From Chitinimonas viridis (GTDB lineage: Bacteria; Pseudomonadota; Gammaproteobacteria; Burkholderiales; Chitinimonadaceae): a stretch of 64,000 bases of DNA. Below, piece after piece: positions 18,845-27,501 of this stretch (position 1 is the first letter of the stretch; every line of letters begins with the position of its first letter). The position numbers and the translations under genes were made by a program. Under the pieces are notes generated by a model. It was not told the DNA's origin and searched no databases. It was given only the letters and a program-made list of their open reading frames with translations. The DNA lies in contig NZ_JAUFPU010000008.1 of the NCBI RefSeq assembly GCF_030409555.1, positions 186,001 through 250,000 on the forward strand, given 5' to 3'.

Positions 18845-19444
18845 ATGAAACGGTTATGCCTGATGTTGCTGCCCTTGCTGGTTCTGTTGGTTTGCGCGAC
18901 TGCGCGGGCCGAGGACCGGCATGCAGACCATGAAGCGCTGCGCAATATACTGAAGACCGGCACACAGGCGTTGAACAGCGGCAAGCTGGAAGCGATGGCC
19001 CCGTTGCTGCATTCCCAGTTCACCATCATCACGGTCGACAACCAGAAGTTCAGCTCACTGGAAGCCTTCAAGGCCTATTGGGATGGCTTGTTCCAGGGTG
19101 AAAACAGGCTGCTGGACAAGCTGGAAGCTGCACCCGTGGCCGATGAGCTGACCCAGTTTCTCAGCGAGGACGTGGGTCTGGTCCATGGCGTTTCCAACGA
19201 TGTTTACACCTTCCGTGATGGTAGCGTGCGCACCATGCCCACCCGCTGGACCGCAGTCGTGGCCAGGGAGGGGGGCAACTGGAAGCTGGTGAAGCTGCAT
19301 TTCTCGGTCAATCTGCTGGATAACCCCATGCTGACGGCAACCAAGGAGTACGCCCTGCGAGGCATCCTGGCCGTAGGCGTGGTGTTGCTGTTGCTGGGCG
19401 TGATACTGGGATACTGGCTGGGGCGGCGGCGTAGTAGGGTGTAA
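18845..19444 (+). CDS. NTF2-like (DUF4440/SnoaL-type) exported protein with C-terminal membrane anchor
   Basis: A 199-residue protein with a signal peptide (MKRLCLMLLPLLVLLVCATARA), a helical/beta NTF2-like domain typical of DUF4440 (HSQFTIITVDNQ, FRDGSVRTMPTRWTAVVAREGGNWKLV), and a C-terminal transmembrane helix (about 172-192) ending in a basic tail. TGGAG precedes the ATG at 18845. NTF2-like proteins of this kind have varied ligands, and no catalytic site is evident. It is flanked by MITE-like repeats, suggesting a mobile or variable segment. Confidence 0.7.
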   Translation: MKRLCLMLLPLLVLLVCATARAEDRHADHEALRNILKTGTQALNSGKLEAMAPLLHSQFTIITVDNQKFSSLEAFKAYWDGLFQGENRLLDKLEAAPVADELTQFLSEDVGLVHGVSNDVYTFRDGSVRTMPTRWTAVVAREGGNWKLVKLHFSVNLLDNPMLTATKEYALRGILAVGVVLLLLGVILGYWLGRRRSRV

Positions 19445-19471
19445 TCGCCGCGACAAATCCCTTTTGGCCTT

Positions 19472-19610
19472 AGAGCGGCTAACAAAACCCTTCTGGCGTT
19501 GTTATGAGAGCTTGCCGTACCCACGTGCTGTCTGCTGCGCGCGCCTGCTGCACGCGCGATCTCTCGCACGCCTAGCCAGAACCGCTACGCTGGGTTTTGT
19601 TAGCCGCTCT
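19472..19610 (+). repeat. MITE-like repeat, copy B (139 bp)
   Basis: It is bounded by perfect 19-bp terminal inverted repeats, AGAGCGGCTAACAAAACCC and GGGTTTTGTTAGCCGCTCT. The interior matches copy A in inverse orientation and holds an extra GC-rich insertion near the middle. Confidence 0.9.
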
Positions 19611-19611
19611 T

Positions 19612-19655
19612 GTTGTGCGAGCCTGCTCTACCCACGTACTGCCTGTTTGCGCGTT
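19612..19655 (+). repeat. Partial MITE-like repeat
   Basis: Directly after copy B, the sequence GTTGTGCGAGCCTGCTCTAC and ACCCACGTACTG repeats the interior of the same element without its ends. It looks like a degraded partial copy. Confidence 0.55.
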
Positions 19656-19716
19656 CAGTGAAAACCATTACGCAGGTTTGGGTTGGCGACTCCCAGTGCC
19701 GCCGGCCAGGCCATGA

Positions 19717-20010
19717 TCACAGTTTGCGTATGCGCATATCGCCGGTGACGTGCACCTGGCAGGCCAGGCGGGCAAGCGGTTGGTCGGGGGCGTAGATATC
19801 CAGGGCCTCCCTTTCGTCGGCGCCGGCAGGGGCTATGCTGCCCTCGGCGCCTGGCTGCAGTTCTATCAGGCAGGTGCCGCATAGCCCGGCGCGGCAGCCG
19901 AATAGCAGGGGCGAATTGAGGGCGGAGAGCTGCAGCGACAGTGCGCTACCCTCGGGCAGCTGGATGCTGGGATGGGGGCTGTCGGGAAAATCCAGGGTGT
20001 AGTGCATCAT
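19717..20010 (-). CDS. Plant-type [2Fe-2S] ferredoxin
   Basis: A 97-residue soluble ferredoxin with ligands C39, C44, C47 and C84 in FGCRAGLCGTC and LACQ. The Cys spacing C-x4-C-x2-C is that of plant-type or oxygenase-associated ferredoxins. It is the last gene of a three-gene minus-strand unit and overlaps the di-iron protein gene by four bases, so it probably delivers electrons to that oxygenase or to the Rieske enzymes nearby. No ferredoxin reductase gene is in the cluster. Confidence 0.9.
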   Translation of the reverse strand: MMHYTLDFPDSPHPSIQLPEGSALSLQLSALNSPLLFGCRAGLCGTCLIELQPGAEGSIAPAGADEREALDIYAPDQPLARLACQVHVTGDMRIRKL

Positions 20011-21236
20011 GCGCGGGCGGTCTGCAGAAGGTTGTGGGTGCGCTCCAGTGCGGCTGCCTGGCCTTTGAAGCGGGCATAGGCCTGGCGGTTGGTGCGCAGA
20101 TAGCGATGGGTATTGTTGCCGGCCATGTGGCGCATTTCGCGATTGCCGGCGCTCAGCCAGCTGATGGAATCGACAAACAGGCGGTAGGACGCCACCGCCT
20201 CCCTATGAGTCTGGGCGGCGGCCTGTACGCCTTCGGAATCCTCGCAGAAGCTGCGGTGCAGCATCTGCATGGCGCCGCCATGGTCCAAGCCAAAGGCCGG
20301 TGAGCGCAGTACCTGGTAGATGGGGCGGTACAGTGCCGGGTCGTACCAGAAGATGCCGTTTACCGCGCTTGAGAAGTGGTAGTGATCGCGCTGGCAGCCC
20401 GCCACCCCCTGGTTGACCACCCAGCGCTCGAAGGCGGTGGGCTTGGGTAGCACTCGGGGTACTTCCACACCCACCAGGCGGGAGGTGTGGAAATGGAAAC
20501 TCTCATCCGAGAAATGGTACCAGCTGATGGCAGCGGGTATGGGTGCGTTGGCCTGGTCCGGATGGTGCTCGTAATACTGGCTGAGCTTGTGCTGCACGAT
20601 CTTGCCATTGAGGGTACGCAGGCCTCGTATCAGCAGATATTGGCTACCCAGAAAGGGATTGCCGGCCATGGCGGTGAAGGCCCTTAGCTGTATGCCCTTC
20701 CACCAGGTTCTGAGGCCATTGGTATCGGCAAACACCATGGTCTCGGTCATGGGATGGCGCATGGGGTAGGTAAAGATGCGGCGGCCGAACAGACGGTGTT
20801 CTACGTCTTCGCCTATGGTCTTGAAGGCATGGATATGGGCGCGTTCCTGGCGCGTTTCCAGATCCAGGCTGTCGCAGATGGGTCGAAAATCCTCTACCGC
20901 ATAAAGCCCGGCAGCCGAGACCTGGTTGAGGAAGATGGTGGCAATCTCGGCCGACATGATCTGGCTGTAATAGGCCACCCAATACAATTGGTTGAGCAGG
21001 CGGCGCTGGCTGGGGCTGGATTCATGCCAGAGCGCAGTGCCCCACAGCAAGGCGTATTGCTCGGGGTTCCAGGCGCTGTGCTGGCAGTCCTCGAAGCGAT
21101 AGGCCGCAACGGCGGCTTCCATGGCCTCGGTGGCGTCCTGGGCGCGATTACGTTTGAGATTGAGCGCTACCTGCTTGCCCAGTTGTGGGTCGTCCAGCAG
21201 TGAGTGGGGCAGCGATTGTTCCAGGCCGCGATGCAT
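20007..21236 (-). CDS. Putative ferritin-like di-iron oxygenase
   Basis: A 409-residue helical protein with no signal peptide. Acid and histidine clusters suit a di-iron four-helix bundle: SAEIATIF (about residue 96), ETRQERAHIHAF, GEDVEH and SDESFHFH. This is reminiscent of AurF-type N-oxygenases, but assignment rests on motif spacing read by eye. Coupling to a 2Fe-2S ferredoxin downstream supports a redox enzyme. It lies three bases after the hydroxylase-like gene upstream. Confidence 0.55.
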   Translation of the reverse strand: MHRGLEQSLPHSLLDDPQLGKQVALNLKRNRAQDATEAMEAAVAAYRFEDCQHSAWNPEQYALLWGTALWHESSPSQRRLLNQLYWVAYYSQIMSAEIATIFLNQVSAAGLYAVEDFRPICDSLDLETRQERAHIHAFKTIGEDVEHRLFGRRIFTYPMRHPMTETMVFADTNGLRTWWKGIQLRAFTAMAGNPFLGSQYLLIRGLRTLNGKIVQHKLSQYYEHHPDQANAPIPAAISWYHFSDESFHFHTSRLVGVEVPRVLPKPTAFERWVVNQGVAGCQRDHYHFSSAVNGIFWYDPALYRPIYQVLRSPAFGLDHGGAMQMLHRSFCEDSEGVQAAAQTHREAVASYRLFVDSISWLSAGNREMRHMAGNNTHRYLRTNRQAYARFKGQAAALERTHNLLQTARA

Positions 21237-21239
21237 GTT

Positions 21240-22031
21240 CTAGCTTTCGTCCGGCTTGTGATGCCAGGGGGTAAGGAGTTGTTGCCAGGCACTTTGCCGT
21301 GTCCTGGCACCATAGCGCAAGGGGTAGCCCTGTGGTGCGGCGTAGCTGCCAAACAACCTGTCCCAGCAGCTGAGATTGGCGCCGAGATTGATGGCAGTGG
21401 TACCGGCGGCGTGGTGCAGGTGGTGGCTGGCCGGGGTGATCAGCAGCCAGCTGAGCCAGCCATGGCGCTGCTGCAGCCAGTGTGGCCAGCGTATGGCGCT
21501 ATGGCGCCATAAATCGAGGCTGGCTGTCAGCAGGGTGCCGGCCAGATAAGCCTGTTTGTCCTGACACAGCAGCAATAGCAAGGCGCTGGGCAGCACGTAG
21601 ACAAACAGCGGCTGCAGCCACAGCGTATTGCGGGCACTGGCCCAGGCGCCCAGTTGTTGGCTGCTGTGGTGTGGCAGGTGCAGCCACCAGGCATGGCTGT
21701 GCAGGTAGCGGTGCTGGGCGTAATAGAGCAGGTCCAGACCGACAAAGCTGAGCAGGAAGGCACCCAGGGCGCCCGGCAGGATGCCGTTCAAGCTGGGTAA
21801 CTGCATGGCCAGTTGCTGCCCCAGCCAGAGTGATAGCAAAGGTATGAGCAAGCCTTGCGCCAGCAGGCCGCTGCCGTTGAGCAGCCAGTCCCCGCTGCTG
21901 GCCTGGCCTGTATGCAAGGGCCGCAGGCGCTCCAGCACGAGTAGTAGTACAAAGGTGCAGAAGGGCAGGCTGGCCCAGAACACCAGCGCTGGCGACATGA
22001 GCGGAAAGGCAAGCTGACTCATGCCAGCCAT
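21240..22031 (-). CDS. Sterol desaturase/fatty acid hydroxylase superfamily protein
   Basis: A 263-residue integral membrane di-iron hydroxylase. Several hydrophobic helices surround the histidine boxes HRYLH, HLPHH and HHLHH, the classical eight-histidine signature. The family hydroxylates or desaturates sterols, fatty acyl chains or carotenoids. It is the first gene of a three-gene minus-strand unit and is divergent from the membrane protein and Rieske genes. Likely role: lipid oxidation within the cluster pathway. Confidence 0.85.
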   Translation of the reverse strand: MAGMSQLAFPLMSPALVFWASLPFCTFVLLLVLERLRPLHTGQASSGDWLLNGSGLLAQGLLIPLLSLWLGQQLAMQLPSLNGILPGALGAFLLSFVGLDLLYYAQHRYLHSHAWWLHLPHHSSQQLGAWASARNTLWLQPLFVYVLPSALLLLLCQDKQAYLAGTLLTASLDLWRHSAIRWPHWLQQRHGWLSWLLITPASHHLHHAAGTTAINLGANLSCWDRLFGSYAAPQGYPLRYGARTRQSAWQQLLTPWHHKPDES

Positions 22032-22111
22032 GATGCCCGGTTTGCCCGGTGCGTGCCAGCGGGGGCCATATGCCCTATATTCCGGCTGTCCATCGTGCCG
22101 GGAAGAAAACC

Positions 22112-22546
22112 ATGTTCCACCGCCTTGCCTTGTTGCTCGCCGCAGCCATTGCCCTGTTCGGTGCCGTCATCCATTTTGTTGCCCCCCTGTTCGGGCCGGG
22201 CTGGTATGCGTTTTTTGGGGCACCGCCACAAGTGGTGGCCTCGGCGTCGGCCGGTAGCTGGCTGGCACCAGTCAGCACCCTGGCGATAGGTGCCTTGATG
22301 CTGCTGGCAGGGCTGTATGCGTTTTCGGCGGCAGGTGTGATGCGGCGCCTGCCCTTGACCGGCGCGGCCCTGTGGGTGCTGGCGGTGTTGTGTACCTTGC
22401 GTGGTTTCATCCTGGTGCCGGTATGGCTGTGGGCGCCGCAGTTGCTGACGACCTTCGAGGTGGTAGCCGCGCTGGTCTGGCTGGTGGCTGGCCTGGGCTT
22501 TATCGCTGGTGTGCTGGCGGCGCGGCGCCCACTACAGCTGGCTTGA
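22112..22546 (+). CDS. Four-helix membrane protein of unknown function
   Basis: A 144-residue protein with about four transmembrane segments (MFHRLALLLAAAIALFGAVI, a middle pair, and a C-terminal pair). The frame opens at 22049 but the ATG at 22112 with GGAAG upstream gives a start on the first helix. The pattern FGPGWYAFFGAP between helices 1 and 2 recalls small uncharacterised inner-membrane proteins; no catalytic residues are evident. It leads the four-gene plus-strand unit of the cluster. Confidence 0.65.
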   Translation: MFHRLALLLAAAIALFGAVIHFVAPLFGPGWYAFFGAPPQVVASASAGSWLAPVSTLAIGALMLLAGLYAFSAAGVMRRLPLTGAALWVLAVLCTLRGFILVPVWLWAPQLLTTFEVVAALVWLVAGLGFIAGVLAARRPLQLA

Positions 22547-22564
22547 TCGGCGGAATACACCTGC

Positions 22565-23593
22565 ATGCCGCATTTTCGCTGCTTCTGGTATATCGCTGCC
22601 GAATCCAGGGCGCTGCGCCGGCAGCCCTTGCGCTGCAACGTGCTGGACGAAGAACTGGTGCTTTGGCGGGCTGACGATGGCCGTGCCATTGCCATGCCGG
22701 ATCGTTGTCTGCATCGTTGTGCGCGGCTCTCCAGCGGCAGGGTGGAAGGAGGACGGTTGCATTGCCGCTATCATGGCTGGGGTTATGACGCTGCCGGCCA
22801 GGTGGTGCATATTCCCGCCGAGGGCGGCTGCCCTGCGGGCGGGCGCAAGCTGGAGAGCCCGCCATTTGAGACCTGCGAGCAGGACGGCTATGTATACGTG
22901 AGGCTGGCCAAGCCCGCCAACGCCGCCCGTGATGTGCCTCCCTTTGCCATGCCCCACTGGCAAGCGCCGGGCTGGGGGCGGGTCAGGCTGGTCAACCGTT
23001 TTGATGCCGATGTAGCGGACTGCATAGAGAACTACATCGACGTGCCACACACCGCTTTTGTGCATGCAAAACTGTTTAGGGTAAGCCAGGGCGAGCGCAT
23101 TGCGGCTACGGTGATACGCGAGAACGGCATGGTACGGGTGGTGTATCACGGCGAGCGGGGCAACCTGGGTTTCTGGCGGCATTTCCTCAACCCCGGCAAT
23201 GCGCCGGTGGTGCATGAGGATCACTTCTATCAGCCCAATATCACTTCAGTACGCTATCACCTGGCCAATGGCTATCAATTCATCATCACCTCGCAATCCG
23301 TGCCCTCGCAGGGTCGCCAAACCCTGGTTTACACCGACCTGAGTTATCGGTTCGGCTGGTTTACAGCGCTGGCGTGGCCTTTTGTGCGGCGTGCGGGGCA
23401 GCAGGTGATAGACCAAGACATCGATATCCTGGCGGAGCAGGGCGAGGTGGTGGCACGCCATGGGCGGCACTATCGCTACTCCGCACCTGACCGCATACAC
23501 CGCTGTGTGGACGAGATACGCGATGCCATCGCCCGTGGCGAGGATGCACGTTGCCTGCCGCCGCAAACTTTCGAGATCGAGTTCTACGTATGA
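22565..23593 (+). CDS. Rieske non-haem iron oxygenase (first of two)
   Basis: A 342-residue oxygenase. The Rieske [2Fe-2S] ligands are C48/H50 (DRCLH) and C67/H70 (HCRYH). The mononuclear iron site is in DCIENYIDVPHTAFVH, the N-x2-D-x2-H-x4-H pattern of PaO/VanA-class oxygenases. No signal peptide. The substrate is not predictable; neighbours suggest a lipid or amide. It is coupled by ATGA overlap to the next gene. It needs an electron source, perhaps the cluster ferredoxin. Confidence 0.9.
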   Translation: MPHFRCFWYIAAESRALRRQPLRCNVLDEELVLWRADDGRAIAMPDRCLHRCARLSSGRVEGGRLHCRYHGWGYDAAGQVVHIPAEGGCPAGGRKLESPPFETCEQDGYVYVRLAKPANAARDVPPFAMPHWQAPGWGRVRLVNRFDADVADCIENYIDVPHTAFVHAKLFRVSQGERIAATVIRENGMVRVVYHGERGNLGFWRHFLNPGNAPVVHEDHFYQPNITSVRYHLANGYQFIITSQSVPSQGRQTLVYTDLSYRFGWFTALAWPFVRRAGQQVIDQDIDILAEQGEVVARHGRHYRYSAPDRIHRCVDEIRDAIARGEDARCLPPQTFEIEFYV

Positions 23594-24219
23594 CCTGGCG
23601 CAGCCGGATATTCTCGCTTTTCCCCACGGTTTTCCTGTTGCTGGCGCTGGCATGCCTGGTCTGGCTGTTGCTGGCGCCCGGCATGCTGCCGCTGCTGTGC
23701 CTGCTGGCGCATCTGTATCTGCTGCCCATGCTGTGCTACCGCTTGCACCAGTATTGCTGGCCGGTGCGCGAAGGGGTGAGCCGGCTGGACCTGCCGGACA
23801 CCTATGTACCCTGGTGGGGTGGCCATATGTGCCAGCTGCCCTATGACGCCCTGCCTCAGCTGGAAGCCTGCCTGCGCTTGGTGCCGGGGCTGTACAGCCT
23901 GTGGCTGCGTGGTTGGGGCGCGCGTATAGGCCGCCAGGTTTACTGGACACCGCTGGTGGAGATTACCGATAGGGCCATGCTGGAAATTGGTGACTATGCG
24001 GTGATAGGGCATAAGGCGGGCTTTTATGCCCATGTGGTGTCGCGCAAGGACAATGGCGAGTTGCGCCTGTATGTGCGGCGCATACGCCTGGGCAGGGGCG
24101 CGCTGATCGGTGCGGGGTCGCGCTTCGGGCCGGGCGCCCGGGTGGCGGCGGGGGCGCAGCTAAAAGCCTTGACCGACAGGTGGGCAGGGGGCCGGCCGCC
24201 ACAGCAGGATGCCGAATGA
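23590..24219 (+). CDS. Membrane-anchored hexapeptide-repeat protein, acyltransferase-like
   Basis: A 209-residue protein with two N-terminal membrane helices (about residues 9-28 and 30-48), then a soluble part containing left-handed beta-helix repeats (ITDRAMLEIGDYAVIGH and IRLGRGALIGAGSRFGPGARV). Such repeats are typical of acyl- or acetyltransferases. The start at 23590 is fixed by the ATGA overlap with the Rieske gene, and it is itself coupled to the GH3 gene by ATGA. Confidence 0.7.
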   Translation: MTWRSRIFSLFPTVFLLLALACLVWLLLAPGMLPLLCLLAHLYLLPMLCYRLHQYCWPVREGVSRLDLPDTYVPWWGGHMCQLPYDALPQLEACLRLVPGLYSLWLRGWGARIGRQVYWTPLVEITDRAMLEIGDYAVIGHKAGFYAHVVSRKDNGELRLYVRRIRLGRGALIGAGSRFGPGARVAAGAQLKALTDRWAGGRPPQQDAE

Positions 24220-25802
24220 GCTGGTTGCTGCCGCCGGCACTGTGGGCGCTGACACAGCTGAGCCGACCTGCCTGGAACCGTATGCAGCAGCAATTGCAGC
24301 AGCCCGAGCAGACCCAGCGGCAGTTGCTGGCGCGCTTGCTGGCGGCGGCCGGCCGTAGTCGCCATGGCCAGCGACTGGGCCTGTCCGGCCCGGGGGCGAT
24401 GGCGGCATTCGAGCAACTGGAGCCCATGGCCTATGAGGCGCTGCGCAGTACTGTCGAAGCTGATATGGCGACAGGGGGCAATAGTTTCTCGGCCCAGGCG
24501 GTGCGCTACTACGAGCGCACTTCGGGCAGCAGCGGAGCTGCCAAGGCCATACCCTACAACCGTGCGCTATTGAGCAGCTTTGACCGGCTGTTTCGCATCT
24601 GGGCCTATGATCTGCTGCAGGCTGGGCTGACGCTGAACAGTGGCAAGACCTTTATGAGCGTATCGCCACCCCTGCTGGGGCAGGGGGCCACACCGCATGG
24701 CGTGGCCGTGGGCAGCCAGGACGATACCGACTATGTCAGCGGTGCCATGGCGGCGCTGCTGCGGCCTTTTCTGGTGGCGCCGGCTGCGGCACTGAGGCTG
24801 ACTGCAGCCGAGGATTTCAAGGATGTGCTGGCGGTGCACCTGCTGGCGGAGAGCTGGCTGGAGGTGGTTTCGGTGTGGAATCCGACCTTCTGGCTGTTGT
24901 TGCTGGAGCATATGAGGGAATCGCTGGACAGGTTGGCCCCCGCCCTCCTGGCCGGCAAGCTGGAGCGCGGTGGCCTGGTGTTCCGCTTTGCCCCACTATC
25001 TCCGGCAAGGCTGACGGCAATTGCCCAGGTGCCTAGGCATGGCTGGAGGGCAGTCTGGCCGCAGCTGCAACTGATTTCCTGCTGGGACGAGGCAACTGCG
25101 GCACGGCCGGCCGCCCAGCTGAGGGACCTTTTTTCCGAGGTGATGGTGCAAGGCAAAGGGCTGCTGGCGACAGAGGGGCCCATGACGGTGCCACTGCAGG
25201 GGGCACCTGCCCCCGTGCCGCTGCTGGGTGAGGTGTACCTGGAACTGCAACTGGCAGACGGTAGCCTGCGGCCACTATGGCAATGGCGCGAGGGTGACGA
25301 GGGTGAGCTGGTGGTGAGCCAGGCAGGTGGCCTGATGCGCTATTGCCTGCGCGACAGGGTGGCCGTGGCCGGCATGCACAGTGCCACCCCTTGCCTGCGC
25401 TTTCTGGGCCGGGCTGGCAGAGGCGTGGACCTGGTGGGAGAGAAGCTGTCGGAAGCGTTTGTCCAGCAACTGCTGGCGGAGACAGGCTCGCGCGCCGGCC
25501 TGCTTTGCTTGTGCCCGTTGGAGCAGGCGACCCCTGCCTGTTATGCCTTGCTGTCTGACGTGGCCGAGGCCGGCCTGGCCGAGCGCCTGGATGCCGCGTT
25601 GATGGCCACGCCGCATTACCGTCTGGCCCGCGCCCTGGGGCAGTTGGGGCCGTTGCGTGCCATCTACAGGCCTGATATGGCTGCATTGCTGCATGGCGTG
25701 CAGCAGGCACGTGGCATACAGGCAGGCAATATCAAGGATGTGGCGTTGTTGTGCGACCTGGCGCTGGCCCAGCAGGTGGCGCTAGCCTTGGCTCAGCCGT
25801 AG
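24216..25802 (+). CDS. GH3-family acyl-adenylating amide synthetase
   Basis: A 528-residue enzyme of the GH3 superfamily, which activates carboxylic acids as adenylates and joins them to amines or amino acids. Motifs include the phosphate loop ERTSGSSGAAKAIPYN, WNPTFWLLLLEHM, QLQLISCWDEA, GLLATEG and DLVGEKLSEAFV. It starts by ATGA overlap with the preceding gene and ends 10 bp inside the convergent ferritin-like gene. GH3 enzymes are best known from plants, where they conjugate hormones. Here it suggests the cluster makes an acyl amide. Confidence 0.85.
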   Translation: MSWLLPPALWALTQLSRPAWNRMQQQLQQPEQTQRQLLARLLAAAGRSRHGQRLGLSGPGAMAAFEQLEPMAYEALRSTVEADMATGGNSFSAQAVRYYERTSGSSGAAKAIPYNRALLSSFDRLFRIWAYDLLQAGLTLNSGKTFMSVSPPLLGQGATPHGVAVGSQDDTDYVSGAMAALLRPFLVAPAAALRLTAAEDFKDVLAVHLLAESWLEVVSVWNPTFWLLLLEHMRESLDRLAPALLAGKLERGGLVFRFAPLSPARLTAIAQVPRHGWRAVWPQLQLISCWDEATAARPAAQLRDLFSEVMVQGKGLLATEGPMTVPLQGAPAPVPLLGEVYLELQLADGSLRPLWQWREGDEGELVVSQAGGLMRYCLRDRVAVAGMHSATPCLRFLGRAGRGVDLVGEKLSEAFVQQLLAETGSRAGLLCLCPLEQATPACYALLSDVAEAGLAERLDAALMATPHYRLARALGQLGPLRAIYRPDMAALLHGVQQARGIQAGNIKDVALLCDLALAQQVALALAQP

Positions 25803-26671
25803 TAGCGCAGGCCCATCTCGGCTGGCATGGGGCTAAGCAGGCCCTGCTTGGCCAGCCAGTCGGCTTCGGCCTCCATCCCGCTATGGCTTATGTAGCGTGC
25901 CAGTTGCTGCAGTTTTTCCTCGGTTTGGGCCGGTTCTGCCAGCGCCACCAACGTTTGCAACCGCGTAGCGTCGTCGAAGCCGCCAGCCACGGCCTCCACC
26001 ACACCCAGGACACTGAGCGGCCCGCAAGCCAGCATGGCGCACAGTTCAGCCAGTGCGGCACGGACAAAGCCACGCTCGGCCTCGTCCAGGCGGGCGGCAT
26101 CAAAATGGGCCACCCCTGCGGCATAGTGCAGTGCTTCATCCTGGGCAATGCCATTCATGACGGCACTGACTGCGGCATCGTTGGCATGGCGGGCCAGGCG
26201 CTGATAGTGATGGATGCCCCAGCCCTCGAGAATGATCTGCAGCAGATAGGACTGGGTGTGGGGGCTGCCCTCGGCCACCAGCCGCTGCAGAAAGCGGGTA
26301 AAGCTGTCTGGCTCGGCAGCAATGGTGGCCGGGTCGGCAATGGAGCACAGCCAGTGGTAGTGGCGCGCTTCATCGGCGCCGGTCAGGCTGTAGACCTGTT
26401 TTTCCAGCGCATCCTGCGTTGCCAGTACCCGGTGAGCGCAATAGTCCATGGCGGTACGTTCTATGCCCAGGGCCTCGCGCAGCAGTGTGCTGGCGCAGTG
26501 GTACAGCAGCTGATCACGCTGCGTCGTCGTGGCCTGCTGCCAGAACGCCGTGGCTGGCAAGCGAAAGAATTCGGCCGGCCAGAGCGTAGCCAGGGAGGCA
26601 GACTGGGCAGCCACGTTGTTGGCCGGCAGGCGCGTGGCCAGCTTGCGGCAGACCTGTTCCAGCGTGCTCAT
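25793..26671 (-). CDS. Ferritin-like di-iron protein
   Basis: A 292-residue helical protein with two pairs of carboxylate/histidine motifs: REALGIERTAMDY, ADEARHYHW, ILEGWGIHHYQ and QDEALHYAAGV. These match a ferritin-like di-iron centre of the oxygenase or oxidoreductase type. The start MSTLEQV at 26671 is set by an ATGA overlap with the SDR gene. It is the last gene of the seven-gene minus-strand unit. Confidence 0.8.
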   Translation of the reverse strand: MSTLEQVCRKLATRLPANNVAAQSASLATLWPAEFFRLPATAFWQQATTTQRDQLLYHCASTLLREALGIERTAMDYCAHRVLATQDALEKQVYSLTGADEARHYHWLCSIADPATIAAEPDSFTRFLQRLVAEGSPHTQSYLLQIILEGWGIHHYQRLARHANDAAVSAVMNGIAQDEALHYAAGVAHFDAARLDEAERGFVRAALAELCAMLACGPLSVLGVVEAVAGGFDDATRLQTLVALAEPAQTEEKLQQLARYISHSGMEAEADWLAKQGLLSPMPAEMGLRYYG

Positions 26672-27501
26672 GGGCGCTCCTGGGCTGGCAGGTGCAGCAG
26701 CTTGCGTGCCAGCAGGCGATTCAGTGCGACATACAGCGAGGAAGGCAGGCATGCCAGCAGCAGCCCCGCCAGGCGGGCGTCGGTCCCCACCAGTTGGCGA
26801 AAGGGCGCGCGGCGGGCCTGGGCAGTCCGTACGATTACCCGCGCGACTTTCTCGGGTGGCTGGGCGCGGCCTGCCAGGCGCTGACGCAACTGGGCAAAAC
26901 GCAGGGCGGTCGCGGTATATGGCGCCGGAGCCTGCCCTACCTGCAGCATATTGGCGCCAAACTCGCTGCGCGTGGTGCCTGGCTCAATCAGGTGTACCCG
27001 TATTCCCTGGCCCTGGGTTTCCAGCATCAGGGATTCAGTCCAGCCTTCCAGGCCGAACTTGGCGGCGCAGTAGGCGCCCTGCCAGGCATAACTGGTACGC
27101 CCCAGCACCGATGAGACATTGATCACGCAGCCACGACCCTGGCGCAGTACGGGCAGCAGTGCCGCGGTCAACAGGGCTGGCGCAATCACGTTGGTTTCGA
27201 GCTGGCTGCGCCAGGCGGCCTCGTCCAGCAGCTCTACCGGGCCGCTTTGGGCATAGCCGGCATTGTTGACCAGGCAATCGAGCCGGCCGCCGTAGTCCCG
27301 TGCCAGCAACTCGACCAAGGCGGTACGGTCGGCAGCCGAGGCGGGGTCCAACTGTATATGCCGCATTCCGGCGGCAGTGGCCGGTGTGGCTGGCTGGCGG
27401 CTGGCGGCCAGCACCTGCCAGCCGGCGGCGGCAAATGCGAGGGCGGTGGCCTTGCCTATGCCGCCTGATGTGCCGGTGATCAGGACCAACCTAGGTGTCA
27501 T
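26668..27501 (-). CDS. Short-chain dehydrogenase/reductase
   Basis: A 277-residue SDR. The NAD(P)-binding glycine motif TGTSGGIG is at residues 9-16, and NNAG and the catalytic INVSSV...Tyr-x3-Lys (YCAAK) are present. The C-terminal extension (about 60 residues) carries basic patches and hydrophobic ends, suggesting membrane association as in lipid-modifying SDRs. The start at 27501 lies ten bases inside the upstream Rieske gene. Probable role: oxidation or reduction of a hydroxylated intermediate. Confidence 0.9.
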   Translation of the reverse strand: MTPRLVLITGTSGGIGKATALAFAAAGWQVLAASRQPATPATAAGMRHIQLDPASAADRTALVELLARDYGGRLDCLVNNAGYAQSGPVELLDEAAWRSQLETNVIAPALLTAALLPVLRQGRGCVINVSSVLGRTSYAWQGAYCAAKFGLEGWTESLMLETQGQGIRVHLIEPGTTRSEFGANMLQVGQAPAPYTATALRFAQLRQRLAGRAQPPEKVARVIVRTAQARRAPFRQLVGTDARLAGLLLACLPSSLYVALNRLLARKLLHLPAQERP

